Shown here: positions 57,102-64,000 of the stretch, piece after piece | How positions within the stretch are numbered: position 1 is the stretch's first letter | Layout of the letters: every line of letters starts with the position of its first letter | Assembly: GCA_942486035.1 (NCBI GenBank) | Contig: CALNXK010000103.1 | Span: forward strand, 415,001-479,000 | Source of the DNA: Porites lobata | Lineage: Eukaryota > Cnidaria > Anthozoa > Scleractinia > Poritidae | Length of the DNA: 64,000 bases | Direction: 5' to 3' | Program-made: the position numbers and the translations under genes | Notes under the pieces: generated by a model | What the model saw: only the letters and a program-made list of their open reading frames with translations | What the model was told of the DNA's origin: nothing | Databases searched by the model: none

Positions 57102-58506
57102 GTAAGATCTGTGGTTCTTTAAGTCTAAATTTAGTCTGTAACTTTTCTAGTAGAGCTAGTAATCGTACGTAGCATCTGATTTTGTCTTCTCGCGCCCGAA
57201 GAGTTTGCTGTTGTAATAACAGCAATCTGTACGTAGGTGATGAGTTAATTAATCTCACGCACAATCTAAGACGAGGCCTTGCAGTTGTCAGCGGTGGACT
57301 GTCAGTAACAAACTGGTGTACTGTTAATGATGTAATAGATGCCCGGAATGTTTATTTAACTGTAGGGTTCCAAGACGAGCGTTAAATAGATAGGGGGCGT
57401 TTAAAAGGATTTGCATCTATGAGACACTCCGTTTTTTTTCCAAACCCCCCTCCCCCTGTGGATGAGTGGATTCCTTCCATCTCACTTTTAGTGTCAGACC
57501 CCTTTAAAAAAAGCTTGCCTACCGGCCTCATTTTTTGTTGTTTCCTTTGGAAATAGATTCCTACTTACTAGTTATTTACTGAGGATGCTCATCCTAGAGA
57601 AGGTAGGGGGTCGGAATAAAAATGTAACATCCCTATTCTCACAACTGTGTAAAACAAACTCAACAAAACTAATATGCTTTTGGTGAAAATATCAATGGAG
57701 TTAAAAAAAACAAAATATCCAATCCATCCATTGATACATCTAGGCCATCTAGAGATCCAGATTTCAACCTCGATGTCAGAATTCTCATTCAGGGTCATTG
57801 TGGGCGCTTTCCATTTAGGAAAAAAACCCGGAAATTTCGGTGGGAGCAAAAGTGGAATTTCGGATCGGTAAAAAGTTGTTCCATTTGGTCGTAAACCCCA
57901 GTACGTCGCGGTGCCCGACCGTGGACCTGGAACTGGTACAAACTACGAGAAACGTAAATGGAACACGACATTCCGTTCGGAAATTCCAACCGGGAAAACG
58001 GGCCCACCTTTTTAGCTTTTCCACTTTTTCTGGGAATTTTCCAGTGGGACGAGCTGACGAAACGTGTTGCATTTACCGCTGAACCAGAAATTCCGGAAAT
58101 TTTGACTAATTGGAAAGCGCCCTGTGTTGTCATCGTTATCCTATCCTTTGCTTGCACTAGAAATGGCTTCCTGTTCACAGATTTTTTTGCAAGTAGAACA
58201 AAATTTTTTTTCAAAGTGCGAACAAGGCCTAAATTAACTGATTTTGCTCCTTTTTTGCTATTTCCTAGTATTTTGAATTAATTGTCATGCGGGGGGTGGG
58301 GGGCATCTCTTAGAGAGGGGGCATTTGTTAAGGAGAGGAATCTAATTCACACTGAAAAAATTTAAAGGGAGGTGTCTATTAGACAAGAGGCATTTATTTG
58401 AGAGAGTGCATCTATTAGATCATTTACAGTACATCAACAAGCCTTCTCTTTTTAAAGTTTTGCAGTTGTTTATCACAATATTTGTGTTTTGTTCTCAACC
58501 CACCAG
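57102..58506 (+). other. Intron of the TMEM35-like gene
   Basis: Borders G|GTAAGAT and AACCCACCAG|AAAAG. It contains a TIR element at 57802-58122. Frames within it are not supported as coding. Confidence 0.75.
57802..58122. mobile_element. GGGCGCTTTCCA-ended MITE in the TMEM35-like intron
   Basis: GGGCGCTTTCCATTTAGGAA at the left pairs with the complement of AATTGGAAAGCGCCC at the right, and CCGGAAATTTC is repeated inside each end. A related element with GGGCGCGATCCA ends lies at 62416-62577. A TSD could be as short as TGT but is not certain. Its GC-rich body yields several overlapping open frames that are not genes. Confidence 0.65.
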
Positions 58507-58827
58507 AAAAGAGATTTTGTTGACTTGGCAAAAGTTCATCCCATGAAGGTGTTGTTTGGTCGAAATGTGAATCCAGAACTTCATCGCATCATGATTGGAT
58601 ATGTTGAAGTTTTATGTGGTCTTTTGCTGTATGCAGGGCCAAGGTCCCTGAAATTAGCAAGCACAGTGATACTGTTAATTGTCATGGCTGTAATGATGCA
58701 AGGTCTATATTGGCTTGGAAAGCCTGCCATCATGTTTACACCAGCATCACTTTGCACCATACTGCTTCTCTGCAATTTTTTTAACTTGCTGAGCGAGCCA
58801 TCAGTGAAGGAAAATAGGAAAGAGTGA
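58507..58827 (+). CDS. TMEM35-like: TMEM35/NACHO-like gene, exon 2
   Basis: It continues KRDFVDLAKVHPMKVLFGRN, then ELHRIMIGYVEVLCGLLLYAG and two more hydrophobic segments, and stops at 58825-58827. Joined with exon 1 the protein has 144 residues and four predicted membrane segments, close to vertebrate TMEM35B (about 152) and a little shorter than TMEM35A (about 167). The GYVEVLCG element corresponds to the GALEVACG element of TMEM35A. TMEM35A (NACHO) is an endoplasmic reticulum chaperone needed for nicotinic acetylcholine receptor assembly; the same role here is inference. The Lys/Glu-rich C-terminus resembles an ER-type tail. Confidence 0.8.
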   Translation, partial: KRDFVDLAKVHPMKVLFGRNVNPELHRIMIGYVEVLCGLLLYAGPRSLKLASTVILLIVMAVMMQGLYWLGKPAIMFTPASLCTILLLCNFFNLLSEPSVKENRKE

Positions 58828-60049
58828 TCTTAAACAATGGCATCCTTCCTGCTCTCTGCCACCACCAGCAAAGATGTGAAAACATGCATTCAAGTCACGT
58901 GAATCAAGCAATATTGCATCATGATTGAGTGACTTCTGTTTCATTAATTTGTCTTAGAATTTGGCCTGCTTATTTGCTCATCTGTGAATAATGTCAAATA
59001 ATCCTACAAATCTATGTCTAAAGAATTTCAACCTTCTTTTCAGTAGTACTGTGATAGGGTCAGTTAACTTAAAATCAGTGAGATTCAGTTTGGTAATATA
59101 AGCACTTTAACCCTTTTAAGACAGTCAGCTAGTAGTGGGAAAAACTGCATTTTCACTTTTTGGGAATGGCTTGAAATAATTTCTGCAACAATAGGGACAT
59201 CTTTTTAGACTAATCAGCTGTTATTAAGTAGGGTTTTTTGTTTTTTGTGCATGTGCATAAGCCAAAATTTGGACTTTTTTACATGAATCTATTTCGATTT
59301 TTCTCTCTTGCTCTCTTTTGTCTCTTTTCCTTTTTTTTATTCAGTTTCTTGCTCACTTGTCATCTTTTTTTTTTTGCATGGAATTGTGACTGGCTAATTT
59401 TTAAGGAAAGGGACAAATTTAATCAACAAAGAGTAGTATGTAAATAATGAGATTGGCAATGGATTATTTCTGGATACTCTTTGAGAAGCACTTGATCCGG
59501 GCGACTTTGCCATGGTAAATTCCTCCACCCTGCATCTCCACCCATTTTTAAATTCCCCTGGCAGGTTGGCCCTGGGTCCCACCCCTGGGGCAAGCAAATG
59601 ACACGTGCATAAAACTAAAACAACATTAGACCCAGAAGACTGGCGGTGTTATATTTTTCTCCGGCATAGCGTATACATGTGGTCCTCCTCTCCTTGTAGA
59701 TTAAAATCCGAATTTACTTAAAGGAGCTGAAACGTTAAAAAATGTGTTGCAATCCATGGTTCTTTTTAATTTCCGGAGGAGAAAAAAGTAAAAGAATGTC
59801 AAAGGCATTACCTTTGCGTTAACCAGGTTTCTCGGGGGGGCTTTTCATTACACAAACTGCCCGGGTGGAAATGTTGTACATACTGTAAACATAAAACTAC
59901 AAGAAAAATAGACGTAGTGGAAGAAAGACGCGCTACAAAGTATAGACTGAGTGATTCTACTAAACGCATGAAACGATATGTAACAATTAGTGCCAAATAG
60001 CAACGAGTAAACAAAACAGACAAAAGAAAACAATGAAATTAGAATGTAA
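58828..60049. other. 3' flank and gene-free stretch
   Basis: Presumed 3' untranslated region of the TMEM35-like gene, then T-rich sequence (59280-59380). No clear AATAAA was placed. A CTCCTCTCCTTGTAGATT-type stretch near 59680 hints at repeat ends. No gene was seen. Confidence 0.4.
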
Positions 60050-60058
60050 TACTGGGTA

Positions 60059-60327
60059 TAGCCTGTGTAGCAAGCGTTTCCGTTTGGTTTCGGGGCAAAG
60101 AAATACCAAGGAAGGGGACTTTCGGTTTTGACCGCGCGAGAAATGAAACGAGAACCAAAAAGTGAAAGAGGGGGGAGGGGGAGGGGAAGGAAGGAAACGC
60201 TCGTTTCCTTCCTTTCTTCCCCACCCCCTCCCCGGTCTTTTACTTGCGCCACTTTTCTCGCGGTCTTTGACTCTCGTTCCTCGTTCTTTTCTCCTAAACC
60301 GTACAGAAACGCTTGCTACGCAGGCTG
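60059..60327. mobile_element. MULE-like MITE 1 with 9-bp TSD
   Basis: The ends TAGCCTGTGTAGCAAGCGTT and (complement) CAGCCTGCGTAGCAAGCGTT form the terminal inverted repeat. The perfect duplication TACTGGGTA lies at 60050-60058 and 60328-60336. The inside is a G/A-rich arm and a C/T-rich arm. Open frames across it are artefacts of the palindrome. Confidence 0.85.
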
Positions 60328-60492
60328 TACTGGGTATTAGTCTACTATCTATTTCACGGTTAAAGAAAATCAATATATCCAAATCCTCTGATCAGACTAA
60401 AAAGAGCGGAAAAAATGCATCGCCTCGAAACACAGCCCACATTTAGAAAGCTTTCCAAACGGAATGGCACCACAAACCATTTGAGATAAATG

Positions 60493-60611
60493 TAGCCTGC
60501 GTAGCAGGCGTCGAAAGGGGTAGGGGATAGAGAAAAGGGGAAAAAGGGAGGGGGGTAGTGCTTTTCTCCCTCCCCCTCCCCCTCCCCTTTTTGCGCCTGC
60601 CACGCAGGCTA
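60493..60611. mobile_element. MULE-like MITE 2 with 9-bp TSD
   Basis: It starts TAGCCTGCGTAGCAGGCG and ends CGCCTGCCACGCAGGCTA. The perfect duplication AGATAAATG lies at 60484-60492 and 60612-60620. It shares its end sequence with MITE 1 and has the same purine/pyrimidine arm layout, but is 119 bp long. Confidence 0.88.
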
Positions 60612-60663
60612 AGATAAATGACATTTGAGTTTTCCAACAGAAATTTCCGATTCTCCCATGTAA

Positions 60664-61277
60664 TGTATCGGTCAAATCAAAGCTTCAACATGCCCCCCCG
60701 GGGCAACGCCCCGGGCATTTGACTTTTTTGAAAATTATTGTTCAAATTCCCCACTACCTGGGCCAAAATGCCGTTCAAATGCCCCACACTAGAGTCCATT
60801 CAGGTGATCAAATGCCCCCACCCGGGGACATTTCACAGGCACAAAAATGACAGAAAGACGGTGGAAACGCCTTCAGTTGTGGAACAAAATCTTTTTAAAT
60901 ATAACAAAAACTGAGAAACACAACTAGCGTATTTATTACGAACAAAAGTCTCGTGCAAAGTGGCGGAAATCGCTGCTACAAGGTAACTGAATGCTCAGCT
61001 TTTTTTCGTCATGCAACATACAAAGCGTTCTGTCAAAAAAAGATCCCACCTATTGAGATCACCGCGTCCCCCATGATAGCTCGCCACGCCAAAGATTTTA
61101 CATGAAATCGAGGGTGCAGTTCAAATCCCCCACCCCTAAAGCATGCGGATCAAATTCCCCACCCCCTGGAAGACTCTGATAATCAAATTCCCTCCTCCCC
61201 GGGACGGCAAAGGTGTCAAATGCGCGGGGTATGCCCGGGGGGGGGGAGCATATTGAAGTTTCGATTTGACCGATACA
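60664..61277. mobile_element. ~614-bp TIR element with CAAATgCCCC repeats
   Basis: TGTATCGGTCAAATCAAAGC at the left is matched by the complement of the right end (TGTATCGGTCAAATCGAAAC). Inside each end are several TCAAATgCCCC or TCAAATTCCCC units with GGGCATTTGA complements. TAA may be duplicated at the borders. No coding capacity is seen, so it is probably non-autonomous. Confidence 0.7.
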
Positions 61278-62415
61278 TAAAATGTAAAACGTACCAATGA
61301 CCCGTTTCGAAGATGTCACGCCAAGTGGCAAATTTCTTATTTTTCATTTACTCAAAAAACCAAAACAATAGATCGATTTTTCTTGCCGAATTTAGTTAAA
61401 CTGCGAAGTTTCGTAGGGATTAGTCGCACACTTTCGGCAAACTACAAGGAAATGTATGGCGTGAGGGCAAGACTGCTCCACTTCCTTGTAAAAATACGTC
61501 AAGTTGCAGCCCCATGCTCTATTAGTTTACGACAAATCCTAATGAAAGTTCACAGTTTTTCTAAATTCGACATGTCAAATCGAAATCATGATAAAGCGGT
61601 GTTTTTTGGTCTTTATGAAAAATACGAACAATTGATGGTTTTCACGGTGACGTCATCAGATTGCAAAGTCAAAAAAGCGAGGTTTTACGAATTCTTATTT
61701 ACACTAGGTTGAAGATTAGTAGGAAATACATCTTTGTACAAGTTTCCAGCCCCGAAGCATGTTTCATTTCGAAAATACAGCAGTTTGAAGTTCCGAGTTT
61801 TCACAGTGCGTGACACCAAAAGAGGAATGCTATCTCCTTGAAAAAAAGTCTCTCCGCTTGATTTTCGGCAGTTTAACCATTTCAAGTATTAGAAGATATG
61901 TTTATGCGCAAGTATGCTAGTTCTCGAGTGAAAAGGAAGAGCTTTTAGAGAAAAAGTGAACTCCAGATGTTTTTGTTGATTTCCGGCGGCCATATTGGTG
62001 GACAGTTTCTGTCCACCAGTATGGCGTCTCCATACAAAGCTCTACAAAGGTGCGTGAAATATTTCGGTAACTAACTCAGAAACTGTGGGCCACAAAGACC
62101 TGAGATTTGGACAAATTGTTTATATATTAGTCTTTTATAACATTTCATTTTCTTGGCTTCTTCCACTGGACGGTTTCAGATGTATTTTTTTGTGCCGTGT
62201 TTATTGCGTGACAGTGAAAACGAAGAATTTCAAATATTGCGTGACATCGGATATGTAAATCACCTTCTCTTCTCGCGTGCTCTTTCTCTTTCGCGCCAAA
62301 ACACTCGCTCTGGGTCGAGGCCGCCAAAAGTTCCGGAAATTTCAGTCCAAAACGCAACGGATCGGTTCGGTCCAACCGGAAAAGTTTCGAAAAAACGGGT
62401 TTTGAGGTGGACCAC
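61278..62415. repeat. Repeat-like stretch with a GGTGGACAG hairpin
   Basis: A hairpin GCCATATTGGTGGACAG / CTGTCCACCAGTATGGC lies at 61989-62025. The ~330-bp frame at 61383-61712 has no recognisable domain. The segment 62325-62415 carries CCGGAAATTTC and GGTCCAACCGG motifs shared with the following element. I see no gene. Confidence 0.4.
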
Positions 62416-62577
62416 GGGCGCGATCCATTCAACAAAAATTCCGACCGGTCCGACCGGGAAAAGTGGTCCACCTCAAAAGGTGGACCAATTTTTTCGAAAC
62501 TTTTCCGGTTGGACCGAGCCGATCCATTGCGTTTTGGACCGAAATTTCCGGTAATTTTGGTTGACTGGATCGCGCCC
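62416..62577. mobile_element. GGGCGCGATCCA-ended MITE
   Basis: GGGCGCGATCCATTCAACAA at the left pairs with the complement of TTGACTGGATCGCGCCC at the right. The inside has GGTCCACC and CCGGTCGG / CCGACCGG stems. It is related to the element at 57802-58122. Confidence 0.65.
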
Positions 62578-62784
62578 TTTAAAAGTTCTTCTTTTGATAC
62601 AAGAAATCACCCCTAGCTAATCTCTTCAACAGTAGATACGGTTTCCTTTCATGACTGCAATGGGTTTGGAGAAAAAGCTGTGTAATTCTTGAGTGAGGTA
62701 GGTATACTCAACAGATTTTAAAAAACAACAAGGGATTATTTCCGGTCCCTGTCAGGTAACGCCCCCATCTTGAAGCGAACGAAA

Positions 62785-62855
62785 ATGGTGGAGATACAGT
62801 CGTCCGCTCTGATCTTCGGTATTTTGCTCTGTTGTCTCTCTGAAAACAAAGCAAG
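62785..62855 (+). CDS. Probable secreted protein gene, exon 1 (signal peptide)
   Basis: ATG at 62785 encodes MVEIQSSALIFGILLCCLSE, a typical signal peptide with hydrophobic core SALIFGILLCCL, and ends at a donor AAG|GTTTGT in phase 2. Just upstream, GCCCCCATCTTGAAG resembles a promoter-proximal YY1-type motif. I do not recognise the protein. Confidence 0.55.
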
Positions 62856-63349
62856 GTTTGTTAAATTTTGAATATAAGCCTTAAGTTTATGTTTAAGCGT
62901 AACAATTCCCTACAATGTAAAAGCAAAGCACAATTAAGTCATATATACGGCGTGGCCTGTCGCTGAGAGTGAGTTCTGTGCGAGATCGAATCAAACCACA
63001 GCGTTTAGTTTGCCTTATCTCGAGCGAGATCTAAGGGTCTAAGGAATTATATTTGTAATAAGATTTATTACGTTTTACAATGTAGGTAATGCTAAATTAA
63101 ATCCGAGTAAAACATGTGGTCATTTCTGCATAGTCAGATGGTTGGCCAATTCTGACCTTTTGACTGCACCGACTGATTCAGCTATCGCAGTACATACATC
63201 GTGTAATAATGCAGTTACATTATCAATATTAATCGTTTGTGGTTCAGAGAAGAAATTCATTAAAATCGAGGGACAGCTTTGCGAAAATGCCCTAAGATTG
63301 TTTTTTTTCCAGAGCTCCCCGGGAGCTTCCGTAGTAAAATGAAAGGGAA

Positions 63350-63500
63350 TGCTCATCCGGGGTACCCTATAATGGCCTCTGCAGGGAGGCTCCGGCCGAA
63401 ATGGGTACCTTTTTCTGGCTTCAGGTGTATGAAAGGGTAGGGATTTTAATCGTTGAAGTATATGTCACAGCTTCCTTGAAAACCATCAGGACATTATAGG
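63350..63500. repeat. Dispersed repeat, partner of 525-690
   Basis: GGGAGGCTCCGGCCGAAATG, TTTTTCTGGCTTCAGGTGTA and TGAAAGGGTAGGG match the block near the left edge in order. It lies in the second intron region of the partial secreted-protein gene. Confidence 0.5.
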
Positions 63501-63616
63501 TAAAGAAAAACTCCTCTGGCCCCCAGGGTAGTCACCACCAAACACTTAAATTTTCAAACATAACAGGTAAATTTAAGTTTATCTTTTCTTTGCTTTGTGT
63601 TTGCTTATTATTTTAG

Positions 63617-63752
63617 GAATCCTCCAAAAATTGTTACAAAAGGTGGAAGCCTTGTTTTACAAGCTGGTGAAGATGGTAACATTGTGTTTGAGCCTGCTCA
63701 TGGAAAACAAGTCCTTATTGGTGGAAATGCATTAGTACGGCATTTGAATACT
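63617..63752 (+). CDS. Probable secreted protein gene, exon 2
   Basis: Acceptor TTATTTTAG|GAAT joins in phase to give ARNPPKIVTKGGSLVLQAGE, then DGNIVFEPAHGKQVLIGGNA, LVRHLNT. The short beta-strand pattern (GSLVLQAGEDGNIVFEP) recalls extracellular beta-rich domains, but I cannot name one. A donor ACT|GTAAAC at 63753 would keep the frame open; if it is not used, the frame stops at 63768-63770 and the protein has 74 residues. Confidence 0.5.
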
Positions 63753-63977
63753 GTAAACTTCTTCAGCTAATATAACTCCCCCCAGTTATTGGCCCATCTA
63801 CCTGTAAACAAAAAATACATCCAGTTAAAAGACCTTGGATGTAAGCCCTCTTTTGCTTGTATTAAAATGAATTCGATTTTTTATGATGATTTGAAGTTGT
63901 AAAGGCAAGTAAATTCGAAAAGTATTTCGATCAGTACTGCTAAGTATCTTGCATTGTTTTGAAATGCTCTTTTGCAG

Positions 63978-64000
63978 CTCGGTACGAAGTCCCCTGGATA
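63978..64000 (+). CDS. Probable secreted protein gene, start of exon 3 (cut by window edge)
   Basis: An acceptor CTCTTTTGCAG precedes CTCGGTACGAAGTCCCCTGG. Read in phase 0 from the preceding donor it gives LGTKSPG. The exon runs off the window, so the gene is partial. Confidence 0.35.

Noticed and set aside
57815..58281. Overlapping open frames of 80-139 codons in the TMEM35-like intron
   Set aside because: They fall in a GC-rich inverted-repeat MITE; the open frames on both strands mirror each other.
59848..60446. Pro/Gly-rich open frames on both strands
   Set aside because: They derive from the palindromic arms of a MITE with a 9-bp TSD.
1..64000. CRISPR array, bacterial operons, rRNA genes
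   Set aside because: No regularly spaced short repeats with unique spacers, no operon-like gene packing and no rRNA segments were seen; the content is metazoan.

Overview
The window looks like nuclear DNA of an anthozoan cnidarian, probably a stony coral. This is inference from gene style (intronless class A GPCRs in tandem, a TMEM35-type gene with one intron, a multi-domain zinc-finger/nuclease-like element gene) and from the density of short foldback transposons, Penelope-like and CR1/L2-like fragments. No bacterial-type operons, CRISPR arrays, tRNA or rRNA genes were seen. Most of the 64 kb is repeat-derived; only about eight loci look like genes or recent gene copies.

Layout. 1-4.9 kb: no gene, small MITEs, including a 73-bp one with a perfect 9-bp target-site duplication (TSD). 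5.0-9.96 kb (minus): one long decayed gene of a high-copy family (two Cys/His clusters, C-terminal HEEADTR block), broken by in-frame stops, a frameshift and a 5'-truncated LINE with TSD. 10-20 kb: no gene; many terminal-inverted-repeat (TIR) and foldback elements and the first copy of a ~1.2 kb dispersed repeat, called R here (R1 17.1-18.3, R2 26.5-27.3, R3 55.0-56.6 kb).

20.8-33.2 and 45-54.6 kb: four copies of a duplicated block, each with a ~310-residue multi-pass membrane protein gene of unknown function: copy 1 (minus, 23383-24321), copy 2 (29197-30129), copy 3 (45878-46795, pseudogene) and copy 4 (50881-51813). Copies 2-4 share a solo LTR with TG...CA ends and a 4-bp TSD just downstream; copy 1 keeps the empty site, which orders the events. 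Copy 1's flank carries a separate LINE, copy 2's a 99-bp MITE, and copy 3's block ends against another LINE fragment. Copy 4 has a different upstream region starting a few bases before its ATG.

33.6-43.1 kb: a tandem GPCR cluster, two intact intronless receptors (36960-37898 and 40383-41315) plus two 3'-end remnants, with duplicated flanks. A 45-bp minisatellite open in three frames follows at 43.4-43.8 kb. 55-64 kb: nested MITEs inside R3, a two-exon TMEM35/NACHO-like gene (56988-58827), two MULE-like MITEs with 9-bp TSDs, a ~615-bp C-rich TIR element, and the 5' part of a gene for a probable secreted protein running off the right edge (62785 onward).

The clearest biology is two lineage-type tandem expansions of membrane proteins (GPCRs and the unknown multi-pass family) in a transposon-rich region, where paralogous copies serve as empty-site controls for the insertions.
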